A DNA stretch of 64,000 nt. Source: Parapristionchus giblindavisi (Eukaryota; Nematoda; Chromadorea; Rhabditida; Diplogasteridae). A program made the position numbers and the translations under genes. Positions within the stretch are counted from its first letter, which is position 1; every line of letters begins with the position of its first letter. The stretch lies in contig CALSFV010000258.1 in the NCBI GenBank assembly GCA_943737045.1, forward strand, positions 372,001 through 436,000. Direction: 5' to 3'. A model generated the notes under the pieces. The model made no database searches, was not told the DNA's origin, and saw only the letters and a program-made list of their open reading frames with translations. Of the stretch, positions 36,929 to 49,700 are shown in pieces.

Positions 36929-37032
36929 TTATTGGTCTTATCTTGAATCACTAATCTTTTTTTGGTTTCAGACATCTTATCAGCTTTGTCTGAAAACCAA
37001 AAAAAGTTAGTGATTCAAGATAAGACCAATAA
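36929..37032. mobile_element. Near-perfect 45-bp hairpin, MITE-like
   Basis: TTATTGGTCTTATCTTGAAT at the left is answered by its reverse complement at the right end. The arms run to GGTTTCAGAC / GTCTGAAAACC with a loop of about 14 nt. Only one or two mismatches occur over 45 bp. It is either a miniature palindromic element or a hairpin RNA source; it lies 80 bp past the TBCCD1-like stop codon. Confidence 0.7.
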
Positions 37033-37744
37033 GCTCTTATCACATAACTTCATTTTTCTTTTAATCTATTAAACCCTTAGAATAATTTACGATGACATAT
37101 TAATGAAATTTACAGCTATTAACTTCTTCATCAAACATATGACATTCGGTCATTGATGGGATGAGTCAATGTAGAGGTCCTTCATAGGATAATGATAGTC
37201 TGATCGATAGTCTGTAAGAGAGAAGATAAATATAGTCCAATGGGGATTCAATATTATGTATAGAAAGAATAGCTCAGCTGAGATAACAATTATCTATTAT
37301 TTTCTATTTGATGAATAAAGAAAAATCAATGTCAGTCTATATTGCAAAGGGGAATTATCGACTGTTCGTTGATAAATACACCAAGGACCTATTATATAAA
37401 ATATTATTCCTTGAGAACTTAAAAAAAAAACACTCATGTACGATAAATGACTTGTAGTGTGCGATACTGTATCTGAATGAGTCATAAAAGATGAAATTGA
37501 GTCCACAGAGATCATATTTTAATCATCTTTGATTGGGGAAACTTTTACTATACATTCCATACATCGTCTACTATGAGATCGAAAGATCTTCTCAATTTCA
37601 TGATGGATCTGGTAAATAATAATGAGGAGAATAATAGAATCATGATGAACGATTGGCGTAGATTTGGCGGGATCGTATTTCCCGTGGACTTTCCTGATAA
37701 GATTAATAAGGGAACGATACAATAATTGATTAGGTCCAACCTTT

Positions 37745-37806
37745 TTTGATGAGTTCTTTATTTTTTTTTATATATAAATAAAGAACAAATAAAGAACTCA
37801 TCATCA
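37745..37806. repeat. Short inverted repeat
   Basis: TTTGATGAGTTCTTTATT is matched by AATAAAGAACTCATCATCAAA across a T/A-rich loop that holds a further AATAAAGAAC copy. Confidence 0.7.
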
Positions 37807-38740
37807 AATTCCCAACTTCGTCATCTTTTCCCTATTCAACCTACTGCACGACCGGATCAGATATTGCCGATCATTTCTTACAAGTTGATCTCAAGTCAGA
37901 CCGGCCTTTTGAAGTGACAATAATATGCAAAAAATCATTTTGCTGACTACGAAAAAGTTGTCCAATGAGTTCAATTTCTGAAAACTTCTGAAAACTGATT
38001 CGTAATCAGCATCAAAACTTGAAAATCATGTTACGCCATCGCACAAGGCCAGGCAGTCTCCCTTTCTCCTTTTTGCCTATGGGAAAATGACAACGTTCAA
38101 TTTGTGGTCTTGAAAAAGTGACATTCTTCCGTACCAAAAATGCGTGATCATCCGTTACGGTAGCAGCAGAGATGCATCAGGGCTGTGCAATTTCGGTATT
38201 TCGTTTTTCCGAATTTTCAGAGAAAAGTTCCCTTTTCCGTTTTCGAATTTTGGAAAAAAAATTTCCGAATTCGAATTTTTCTTGAATATGTACTGTCCAA
38301 GGAGATTTTATTATACTGCATGCGGTTATACTAGTTTTTTCCTTATAGATATTTTTCTTCATATTATGTTGTTACAAGTCCTTTTGAATTTAAATTTGCC
38401 TGTTCTCACTTTTGTTATTCACTTCGATTTTTTCACTGACAACAAACAAACAAAAAAATCGAAAAACATAATATTTGATAAATTCATTAAATAAATTTTG
38501 ATAGAAAATGATGCTCATTGTGTATTAAAGACTGCGAACTTAAATTCGGAAAATTATTTTTCAAAAAAAAACCATGGGTTACAGTCACAGATCTTTATAA
38601 ACGAATGACCTAATTCTTTGGATTACCTCTAATAAAACAACATGATATTGATATTATGAGCCACGTTTCTCGAAAACGTATAAATATTATTATGAGACAA
38701 GACATTTGTGTTTTCTAAACCTCCACATTTCTCTCAATGC

Positions 38741-39667
38741 ACAGAATTTATCAAGGGATGCAACCATGATGTGTTGGTGCAATTAAATCAGTTCACTGAT
38801 GCGTTGCGGTGACGCTACCAAAGTACATTTTTTGAAATTTTTTATTTCTTTAGTGAGAAGCCCAAGCAGCTTTGCAATGTATCATATATTTATTTCCCTT
38901 ATTTTGGTTTGGTTCTGATTCCTTTCAGACCCGCAGCAAACATTCTGATGACATGGTGTGTACTCCGTTGCAGCGACTAAAAATCAAAATACAAAGATCA
39001 AAGATCAAAGTTCAGCAATAAAAAATTTAAAAAAAACTTTTGTGAACATCTCTAACACGCATGGGAGCTGTGAAAATAAGAGATTTCATCAAAAGTGACT
39101 TGAGTAGTGAGAGAGAAAGCGTAAGTGCGAGCATCGAGTAGATAAAGTATGCTGCGGGTCTGAAATGAATCGGAACTAAACCAAAATAAGGGAAATACAT
39201 ATATGATACATTGCAAAGCTGCCTGCTGAGGAACCATAATTTTAGAAGACCCGCCCTCTAAACGGTACGGTCTCAAAATCAGTCCATACGAAAAATTTGT
39301 TTTTCATGCCCTGGGGGCGAATGAAGAGCTATGACTACCATAATTTGGGAATAAACATCACTTATCACCAGCATCATTTTGGCGCTTAGAATGGGTCGTT
39401 AGCACATCTAGAAGCTGAGTTTTAAATTTTGGGGATCAAATATGCAAGCAGGCTTCAGCTCGAAAGCGGAGTCAGGGCCATGCCGATTTTGTTGCATGTG
39501 CAGCCCTAGTGGATGCCTCCGCTCTCACAATGTTTCAGAGGAACCGGGCTTCTCACTAAAGAAAAAAAAATTCAAAAAAGTGTATTTTGGTAGCGTCATC
39601 ACTACGCATCAGTGAAGTAATTTAATTGCACCAACACATCATGGTTGCATCCCTTGATAAATTCTGT
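38741..39667. mobile_element. Long palindromic element split by an insertion
   Basis: The left arm A (38741-38862, ACAGAATTTATCAAGGGATG... to GAGAAGCC) has its reverse complement A' at 39547-39667. The adjacent arm B (38863-38940, AGCAGCTTTGCAATGTATCA...) has its complement B' at 39151-39226. The order is A-B-loop-B'-extra 320 bp-A', so a roughly 200-bp terminal inverted repeat was interrupted in its right half. No transposase is visible. It is best read as a non-autonomous foldback or MITE with a nested insertion or one-sided deletion. Confidence 0.82.
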
Positions 39668-40511
39668 ACAAAGACTCAAAAGATCAGCTTGATTACCTTG
39701 CTGGATCAAAAGTTATAAAAAAATGAAGTGAGCCATTACGTTTGGACGATACTATACTTTGATTCTTATTCCGTCTTAATTTTCCGGAAATAGCACTCGG
39801 AAGAAGCAAAAGGTGTTAATTTTGTCCTCTTGTAAATAGCATTGTAAAAAGCAAATATCTCGGCTCCCTAACTAGTTACAGACTTGAGCGCAATTTCCAG
39901 AAAATGAAAGGAGGAAATAAACCGAGCAGAATAGAGGAGGAAATTTTTATTGTTTACGCATTTGAATCAATTTTTATGCACTCCCGATAACCTCTGATTC
40001 GAACTGTTCTTCTAATGACCATCTCCATTCATTTCATTTCATTCTTGTCTATCATGTTCAGTGACATAAGATCATTCATTCATCACAGTATAAATCACAT
40101 TCAATACAAGCTAACACATAGAAGTACATACTCATTCTCAATATAATATTATAATTTCCTATGAACTTATTCTAACAAGAAATTAGTTTCAACTCGTCCT
40201 TATGAGATAGTATCAGATTTCGATGCTGATTACGAATCTTTTTTCCCCAAAGGTGCCTAATCTGCCAGAAAATTAATTTTGAGATTTAGTGTATCAGTAC
40301 CCAACCATGATGATGTCATGGTGGAGTCATCTTTTGACTCTCAAAACTAAGATCATTGGCACGCTGTTGGGATAAGATCTACGTGTTCAATCCAACACCG
40401 GGTGAGGAGGTCTATGAAGAGACCCGTACCGAAAAAAAAAATTTACAATAAATTGCAGAAATATGCAGAAATTAATCTTAAACAACTTAATATACATTAA
40501 ATTCATATAAA

Positions 40512-43500
40512 TTATTCTTCAGGAACAGATCCAAGAACAAAATCAGTATTCTCTTCCTGTTCTTCTTCTTCTTCCTCTTCTATATTAGTGATTGCTCTTC
40601 TTGATGGTCCTCCTCTTTCTAATAATGAAAGAATCATACGAGAAACATCTTGAGATGAATCTCTTGAGGCCCACGAAAGACGAGATAGTAGAGTCTTAAT
40701 TATCATATTTCGTTATAGATTACATAAAGAGTAAAGTTAGATAACGATCAGTCAGAACAAAACAAAATTAACATCTAGCACAAATATGGCGTGAAAATGT
40801 AGTACCTGTTGAGTATTTTCATAGAAATGAATTCCAACGACAGAACCTTGAGAGAGATTCGATAATGCCATTATGGCCAGAGAGGAGGATAATGATCTAC
40901 AAAGGAACGAGATTATCGATTGATTAAAGAAAACCTTCTCAACCTTCTCAAAGCGTTCAATCGATTTCCTGTCGCTGAATGATTATCGATTGATGCCAAT
41001 AACTGAAAAGTATATTGATAAAGGGAATAGATGTGTAGACAACCTTATTATAAGAAGTTTCAGTGAGAAGAGTTAGATTAGACAGTGGAGTGTATTTTGT
41101 ACTCCTTGTAAGAGGAATCAATACAGCTTGCATTGCTCGAACCTAAAAATGAAATTATTTTGAAATTCAGATTTAAAAAAATAATGATAACCTCTGCAAC
41201 TCCCTTAGCCAATTGTTCCTTCTCTTTTTCGTACTTTTGTTCTAACTGAAAAATTGGAATCTCATTAGGTCAAAACAATGTTTTGATTCAGTGAAATTTA
41301 CTTGAACGTATTCTTCTGCTAATTGAACAACTGTAGAAACGGGGAAATTGACATCGATTCTCTCATTTGGATTTTTAGCCTTTATTCCCTCTATGACTTT
41401 TGATGTCACGAGATATAAATAATCAATTGAATCCGATTGGATACGGTATCGATCTGAAAGGATACGATAGAATTGATCAATAAGAGTAGAGAACTTACTG
41501 GATTTAGCAGCCGAGAGAACGGATACTATCACGTCTGTGGTCATAATTTGTAAACCTATCTGTGTTGCATAATTTGTTGAAGTTGCAATGTCTAAAAACT
41601 TTCTGATCCTTGAACTTTGATCTTTGATCTTTACCAAACCTGGCAGAAGTTCAGTCAATTCAACGACGGATGAGTCTGTATCCAATGTTACTTTATGTTT
41701 TGCTTGTCTCGTAACAGGGCATACACTGGCCACTAATGATAGAGGAATCGATGTTTCCAAGAGTACTGTAACAGCTAAGATTTATGGTGTAGTGATTGAT
41801 AAATCTCGCCTTGTGTAGATTGATGGTGTAGGGCTACGGTAACATATGGATGAATGGGTGGAAGATCATCAATGAAAAATGTTAGAGGAATCTGTTCAGA
41901 TCCGCCTGAAATTAATTCTGAGACTAAACAAAATAGGTTTCAAAATGTTTATAAGACATGCTTGTGATAATTAATCTGATCACGGAAGTGTTTTGGTAGG
42001 AAACAAATTAATAATGATAAAGAGTGATTTACTTGTGTTGTTCAATGCATATGACAGTGTCGTTGTAGCTAGATCGGAATTGATATTAATATGAACATCT
42101 CTCAATTCAGATGGAAGATTCAATCGTACAGTCCATGATGGAACATCTCCATGTTTAGAATATGCACGCTACAATTACTACTTCATTAGGAAACCTCGTC
42201 TATACTCACTACTGTAACAAATCATCTCGATCTGATATATGTCGTACACATGACGCACTCTGTTTACTACAGTACTCACCGTTGGATTATCCATCTCACC
42301 ACGGTCCAATGTAGCCTCGATTTCTCGAATAACATTCACATTTCCTATAATATAATATACCATTTTTTTCTTTATAATCAACTATTATCTTTGACGATAA
42401 TTAGAGAGATGAAAATTATGTAAACTAAATAATGAAATCACAAATAAACTTATAAACTTGAACAACTAAAAAGATACTGTAACAGAAGAATTCTGACCTG
42501 CACTTACTCCTTTACCTTCATATTTACGTATTTCTTCTTCATATTCAGCCATCTACAAAGATCGAATTATGGAAATCGATGAAAGACTTTGAACACCTGA
42601 GCTTTCTTCGCTGTGAAATCAACAGATCGATTTGGTGCGATGGGAATACGGTAGAGTGATGGTTCCGTGCCGAGATATCCAACACAAACTTGTTTATCAT
42701 TAGCAATAGCGATGAGTCGACTCGCATCTCTGAAAGGATACCCACGATACTTTAAAAATATAGTCAATAAAAATCTAAAAAGTTTACTTTGAATCACAAA
42801 GTTCGATATGTGTTGCAATGAAAGGAGTGTGAGTAGTCCAAACAAGTTGATTGTCTCTGAAAATACAATAAACCCTAGACTTACTCTCTCTTTCTGATAA
42901 ATAGAGAAAATGAGTACAAACTTGAGAATAAGTATGGATCCCATATTGGTTGTTACTGCTGACATTATATATGGTGTAGACCCAGAAGTTCCTGTATATT
43001 ATGTTGTTATTGATTCAGAACAAAAGAATAAGAATTGTAATAATGTATCTTTCTGATATTCGACATGATATATTTCATAGAAAGTATTTCATTTATCGAA
43101 TTAATGTATGAAGTTATCACATAAATACACCATAGTATTTAAAACCTTACCAAGAATATATGTCTTCAAAGCAATTCCAATGCACTGAAGATCAAACGAA
43201 AATCGAAGAACTCCAGCTATTGTTAAAGCTACTAGTCGCTTTCTGAAAAAATTATCTTTGATCTTTGAACTTTCTAGAACATGATCTTTGATCTTTGAAC
43301 TTTCTAGAACATGATCTTTGATCTTTGAACTTTCTAGAAGATTAGCTTTGATCACCTGCACAATCCAATAATCATAGGTTGAGACAATTGAACAACATCT
43401 AAACCAACAACGATATCTCCAACAGCCACGGACCAATCGAACTTAAATTATGAATTTTGTAATATGATCGATTTATTTTAATCTTACATTTAATTTCTTT

Positions 43501-44853
43501 CCTCCCACTCCATGTGAAGACAATTGAAGATACTTCACTGATCTGTAATATTCTATTATATTGATTGATTATTGATTGATTATTGATTGATTATTGATTG
43601 ATTATAGATTAGTTATTGATTGATTATTGATTACTTAATAGTAGCTGATGATCCAATAACGATAGTATTAGATGATTGACAATAAGCAACAGGACCAGGG
43701 TGAAGAGATGTTGTCAACATTCGTGATAGAACACATTGTTCACCTAAAGATCAATAATATTGATTATGTGATAATCAATACTAAAAAACGTAAGAAGAAT
43801 TTCTCAATTAAAGTTTAATGGAATCCATTCACAATCAATTGACAATTCTCGCATGATCAAAGTAAGAAAATCCGCTATAATTTCTTTACCAAACTCTTTT
43901 GTGCTAGAGAAAGAGGAAATAGTGTGTGGAATGAAGAGACCGTAGACAATAGCCCTTTAAGCCCAAAGTACAATGCATTTCTGCTTTTACAATTATAAAA
44001 ACTATTGATCTAACCAATCAATAATCACTTACCATCATATATGGATAGACTAGCTCCAATTCCTTGTACAAGTATAGAGGGAGTTATTGATTCAGGAGGG
44101 AGTACGGTAATCATAGTATACGCTGTTTCTAATAGAGTATGAGAGAAGACTTGTTGTAGACCAAGTTCACCTCCTTTGTCTGCTCAAATATCACACATTT
44201 TGTTTAAGAATTCTTGTAAATATCTTTTAAAAGTGTATAAATGTTACAAACTTTGTTGTGGGGCATAGAGAATCAGTGTTTTCGGAGTAAGACACGCGAC
44301 TAGATTCGCTTTGAATGTCGATAGAAATTTGTCCACTGCTATCTAAACAGATCGATCTTTGATCTTTGATCTTTGATCTTTGATCTCTAAAAGTAGAATA
44401 TCTACCGATAGAACGGGCAATCCAACGACATGAGTGAAGACAACTTGTTCATGATTTTCAACACCATTTTGTGGTGGTAGAACATCGATAACAGTAATAT
44501 GACCATCCTCTGTACCCGTAAAGATATGATCTGGAATTATCATATTTTGAAATTTTATTTCGAAACAAAATTCGTGAACCACTTTTGAAGTTTCCTGAAC
44601 AAAGATAAAATAATACTGAAACATGCTCCAAACGGTTTGACCTTGCATTTTGTACATCAAATTTTTTTCAATTTTGTAAAGAGTAAACCAAAATGAAAAA
44701 GATGCATATTCATATGAATATTCAATGATATTAAGGACAAATAAGAATAGTTAAAAGTATCCAACCTCGAGAATCGAAAATCTTTCCAATAGAAAGACAT
44801 GAAATGTTATCAACTCTGCTATTAATATATTCGACCAAATGGAATAAACTCAT
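40512..44853 (-). CDS. bbs-9: BBS9 / PTHB1, BBSome subunit
   Basis: The start MSLFHLVEYINSR at 44853 matches the MSLF opening of PTHB1. The first exons (44766-44853, 44406-44530, 44252-44342) join in frame into a beta-propeller: FTGTEDGHITVIDV, ANLVACLTPKTLILYAP. Further exons give ALTIAGVLRFSFDLQCIGIA, then GYLGTEPSLYRIPIAPNRSV (human PTHB1 has a matching YLGTDPSLF block). The C-terminal half has a CPVTRQAKHKVTLDTDSSVV / TELLPGLVK block and YRIQSDSIDYLYLVTSKVIE, like human ITIDTNKSPVSLLSLFPGF and RYRIQSEQFEDLWLITNELI. A helical segment and an acidic tail (IEEEEEEEQEE) end at the stop 40512-40514. BBS9 is a core of the octameric BBSome, which moves membrane proteins into and out of cilia with IFT. 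I did not fix every exon edge. C. elegans bbs-9 is the expected ortholog. Confidence 0.9.
43256..43347. repeat. 30-bp tandem repeat in a BBS9 intron, three copies
   Basis: GATCTTTGATCTTTGAACTT followed by TCTAGAACAT is repeated three times almost exactly. It is an amplified form of the GATCTTT word found in many introns here. Confidence 0.93.
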
Positions 44854-45363
44854 TTTGGTCAGATGAAATCAATTAACAGGTGACTATTATTGACACTAAT
44901 AATGCATTAAACTAGACAAACAATTCATTGCTTGAAAGAAGAAGACGATGTATACACCACATATGGTAACTATGGAGATAGATTATACCCTCAATACCCC
45001 CTTCCTCTCCGTTCCTTCCTCTAATCCATTTATATTGTAGTAACAAATCAACAAATTTCACATAAATATTCAATGATTCATTATATATCTCTTCTCTTTT
45101 TGTAACACATAGTGATATACTGTACATACAAATCAATAAGCTTAGGCATAGATACAGTATTCTCAATCTGGAGACTATCGATTTGATAGTTGGACAATAT
45201 CAGGCAAATGGGGGAAACGAATAATCAATAACTTAATGTAATAATCATAATGATAACTCTGTGCTGCATTATATACTGTTGATGGAATGAACAAGTAGGT
45301 GGTGGTGATGTGGGAAAATGCAGAAGGCAGAGATGGGATACGGTATATACACGATGAGATGAT
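44854..45363. other. Spacer upstream of BBS9, no gene seen
   Basis: 510 bp between the small membrane-protein gene and BBS9, both on the minus strand. It should hold the BBS9 promoter. The half X-box-like GTTACCAT at 44963-44970 (minus) is about 110 bp before the ATG, but the second half does not fit the RFX consensus. Confidence 0.45.
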
Positions 45364-45749
45364 CTACTTAGCCTTCACTTTGCTCTCCTTCTTGCTCGTT
45401 CTCTTTCCTTTGAGTTCCTTTTCTTGAATCGATTGGTAAAGACGAGATCCGACAAAGCCTTAGATAATATTGATTAGATAACATTATCGATTGAATCATT
45501 AGTTCTGATCTACCGTGACCAAACACTCTATTACAACATGACATGCATCTGAACTCATATTCAATCAACCAAAACTGTCTCGAGGACTCTGGATAGATTG
45601 AAGATAAGTAAAGGTCAGTGACTTAAATGAACTTAAGATAAGACTTAAGATGACTTACCAATGATGGCGACAAGAAGGATAGCAGGAATGATGAATACAG
45701 AGTTGTCGAATGACTGTCCATAAGGAGACTTTCCACCGACCTCGACCAT
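45364..45749 (-). CDS. 61-residue single-pass membrane protein, likely ER
   Basis: Two exons (45659-45749, 45364-45458) join in phase 1 into 61 residues. The order is a short polar N-terminus (MVEVGGKSPYGQSFDN), one hydrophobic helix at about residues 18-35 (SVFIIPAILLVAIIGFVG), then a basic tail ending KESKVKAK. The last residues fit the KxKxx retrieval signal of ER type I proteins, with Lys at -3 and -5. No cleavable signal is needed for insertion. I do not recognise the family. The intron acceptor is CTAAG. Both halves are clean, and the intron splits a Gly codon near the end of the helix, which is why I accept such a short gene. Confidence 0.7.
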
Positions 45750-46798
45750 CTTGATACTACTTCTAAAGAGTAGATGAAGTCACTGTAATGATAGATGGAA
45801 TGAGTGAGGCATAGATCAGACGGGTTTGGTTACAGTAGATGTTTCAAGTAAATGATAGAGTAATAGACAACTACAAGATATGATATGAGAAGGTGAGAGA
45901 GAGTGGGCCCTATCTTCTATTTCCAATACAACAATGGTGCACACGCTAACGCTATGCTATTCAAGATAAGCTCCGCCTATTCGTCACTAAACACAGTAAG
46001 TACGGATTGATGGCCTCATGCTGAGTCTAGAGCCCAATCAAGAGTTTGTACAATAGTGAAACATATTGAAACATGAAAATGAAGAATGAATGAGGATTCA
46101 GAGAGAAATAGCGATAGAGTGGAGAAATATCGACACGTTGGAAGATTTTCTGTGTTTAGTGGGTCCGAACTGCAAAGAAGCTCTAATATAGAAAAGACCA
46201 GGAATAAGAGAAGCATAATGGAGAAATAATGTAATGATGATGACTGTTGAGTGGGAAAGCAAATAAGATTAAATGAACAATCATATTTGCATAATATGTA
46301 GATTAGATAAATAACACGTTTATTCATTGAGCAGTAGTCACAGGGTGGGCAATTCATGAAAGGTATAACAAATGGGGCAGATTGGGAAACTTCGTTCAGA
46401 AAGACACCACACCGAAATCCCTGAACAAAGTATCAAAATATGTAGTAATGGTCGGCGAGTGAAAGACGCACTCTCGTGGTGTACAATGAAAGATTACGGT
46501 AACCAAATAGGTCTAGAGAAAGTGTGCGGGGCAGTAGAAAGGGATAAGGCGTACCCATAGAATATTAGATATGAAACAAAATCAACAGATAATATAATAC
46601 TAAAAGAGAATAGAGATTAAAAAGATTAAAGATCAAAGATCAAAGATCAATTACACAAAATAACAAAAAACCGTCAACCTGATGATAAAAATACACATAT
46701 CAATAACATTTCGTAATGCATGCAAAAATAAAAATACAATATGCGATAGTAATACATAACTAGGTGTACGTCATATATGTAAACAAATTAAGGTTAAA
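45750..46798. other. Spacer between trp-4 3' end and small membrane gene
   Basis: About 1 kb. It includes the likely trp-4 3' UTR next to 46799, a GATCAAA tandem run (46620-46650) and the promoter of the small gene. No supported exon. Confidence 0.5.
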
Positions 46799-49700
46799 TT
46801 ATCTACTTCCATTCTGTTCTTCTTCATCATCTCTTTTCATTCCATTCATTATATAATATTTAGATACTATTTTCTTCCAATCAATAGCAGTTTCTATATT
46901 CCATGTAGATGAAGCTCCCAATTCAACTGTATCACCACCATGGGGTCCTTCTGAAAATAGACATATTGGTATATCAGATTGTATATGATATTGAAATCGA
47001 ACTACACCTCAATCGAGTGATATCAATATTTGTCTCTTTACACAAAAAAAGTTCTTACTTCCAATGGATATGACTTTTTAATAGTTTTAGTATTTTCTAA
47101 ACTAATAAAATTGTCTGACCATCTCCTTCTCTCATAGTTGGACTATTCCTTCCTCCTCCTCCTCCACCTCCTCCTCCCATTGAAAATGCATCTATATTCT
47201 CTTCATATCGGAGATCCATCTGAGCCTTCTCGGTACAACATCGCACTTAAGATTAAGTAATAGTTAAGGTCAGCTAAGGTCTTACTAAGGTCATGTTAAT
47301 TAACTCACATCGATTCCTCCACATAACTTTCAGTACTACTAATAACTTGGTTAACATATTGATAGGAGATGGTGTCGCTGCTCTTTTATTCATTTGACGA
47401 ATCAAAATTGCACGACCAAATTTCCACTCCTGAATAAAACTAAAATAATAATGTATAAAAATAATATTCGTTTTTTTTGTAACATAAATCGAATATTTAC
47501 TCGCATTGAAATATGTTTCAATTCATTATTCAACTTTTAATCATATATGGTCTCGTAGGATATACAAATATACCTTATCTGATTGTGCTTGAATCCTTTG
47601 ATAAGTATCTGACATCCTTCAATGATTATTGATTAGTATTGATTATGTTGTATATCAAATGGAGATCAACCACTGTCTACGGTATCATACAATATTTCCC
47701 TATTCTTTTTCAACGAAAGATCATTGATCACATTTCTATTGAACTCGAACAACAAGAATAACATAATAATAATTAATAAAATAAACTTACATAGCAATAA
47801 GTAGATTGATCAATACAATAAGAGTGACCATCATATAAATACCAAAGATCAATTTGAGAATGATTTTAGAGAATTCGGGAACAAGATGTAGAGGAGGCAT
47901 TGAATCCGGCTGAAGATAAAGATCAAAGATCAGTTTTCTTTTTTTTTAGAATTCAAATATGGAAGATCAAAGATCAACTAACTTCAACAAGTCCAAATAA
48001 TGAGAAGAATAACATTTCTAATGTCTGTTCAGGAGAGGATAATCTCATAAGTTCGGCTGAATCTTCATCGACTGGTTGATAGGCAGGCTGAATGGATTAG
48101 GACTTGAACAGACTTAAGGTGATAAATATGACTTACTTGAAAGATGGAAGTAACATGGAGAGTGAAACCGGCAACGAACAACATTAGAATTACAAGAAAT
48201 CGAGTTAGATCGTACATGAGATCTCTGTAACATTTACTTTTGTTATCTAACAAGGTAAGGGTCAGGCCTTTTGAGATGAAAATAGCATGATTTGAAATAA
48301 TAACAATTTTCGTACCTGATAATGATAGCCCATGGACCGAATAAATGATGTACAGTGAGAAAGTCGAGATATTCAACAAAAGCGAATAGAAGAGCAAAAG
48401 CAAAGAGCTGATTCTGAAAGTTTCTCAATCAAAATAACAGCACTTTTTATTCCTTTTTCTCGAATGAGAAGGATTTGCAATGAACAATCTATTCCACTTT
48501 CATGAAATCTCAGTAAGTTTATTTGTGAATATCTTTGAACGATTTTTGTACCATACTACATTTTATGCAGTATTTCTTTCAATAGAAAAGAAAAGAAATA
48601 GTCTGACTTTAAGGTATAACATAGTCCTCGCAAAGTGTAATTTCTCCTCATTATCCATTTGAGGAAAGAATAGAAATGGAAGAAGAAATGCCAATACATG
48701 AACAGCGATCGCTGCTGCAGCTAAGACCAGAATCAACACCTAAAAGTACTCAGCTAAGTAGTACTTTTACTTAAGTATGACCTTAACTGACCTTAACAAT
48801 TCCTAAACCGGATCCTCCTCCGACATTGGTTAATTCTGACACGAGATTTCCACTCAACCATAGTAGTAATAACCATTCAACGGGATTGGGCATAACTGAT
48901 GTCACTTCGTACATTTTATGAGTGATATTCAATACTACAGTAGTTAACTAAAAGAGGTTACGGTAAGCGAAGGATACGATAGGATACGGTAGTCTTACCA
49001 AAATGGTGAAGTAGATATGTGATACGATATGGCACACGAACTTGATGATAGGAGCTCGTCCTATCCGAGAATCGAGAGGTAATGAGAAATAGAACCTTAA
49101 ATGACATCATGATAAGTCATAAGTTAAGGTTAAGGTAATAGACATACCAAGCAGGTGGACAGAGAAAGACAAGAAGAGTAAAGGCTACAGTCTTTCCGAA
49201 TGACCAATCTACTCGAGCTGTCCAAATCTCTGTTAGATATCGTTGTACCGATGCGTATGATACCACCTCTTTCTGAAATATAAGATGATCTTTGATCTTT
49301 GATCAATCTTACCTGTTCGTTCTCAATCAATACATCTAGTAGAGGTTTCCCTCGATTATCTCTGGCTTTGAGTAGAATCGCTGGATTGTATTCTGCAATA
49401 TCCCAATGATTACACCACCTATAGAAACAAGAAGATTACGGTACCTGAAGCGGTAATCGATAACAACTCCACTGCCATATTCTCACTGAAAACAGAGACG
49501 TTTTGCAGATCTTTCGCTCGTTCCTGAAGAAGTTCAAAGATTAAAGATCAAAGATCAAACTAGAATTACAAACCTTCTCTTTCTCGCTCATTTCTCTATA
49601 CAGACTTGATAGCTTGACTGCAGTATCGATAGGAGCGGGTGATTGAAGAATAAACTCTTTCAATGGCTCATTGTCATTACCTTTTCCACACACCTAAAGA

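Larger units (their letters stand above)
36850..40511. other. Repeat-rich gene desert with inverted repeats
   Basis: This 3.7-kb convergent interval separates the TBCCD1-like gene (+) from BBS9 (-). It carries three inverted-repeat structures (36929-37032, 37745-37806, 38741-39667). The open frames at 38144-38494 and 37519-37739 are AT-rich and show no recognisable motif. I see no gene. Confidence 0.6.

Noticed and set aside
38144..38494. 116-codon frame in the gene desert
   Set aside because: Very Phe/Lys/Asn-rich, AT-driven, no motif, next to inverted-repeat elements; no splice partners found.
41624..41818. Plus-strand frame of 64 codons
   Set aside because: It is antisense to a well-supported BBS9 exon (CPVTRQAKHKVTLDTD).
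44957..44970. Possible RFX X-box upstream of BBS9
   Set aside because: The first half-site GTTACCAT fits, but the second half (ATGTGG) misses the RRNAAC consensus at several positions.
46372..46560. 62-codon frame between trp-4 and the small membrane gene
   Set aside because: No motif, no splice support, and a codon pattern unlike the neighbours.
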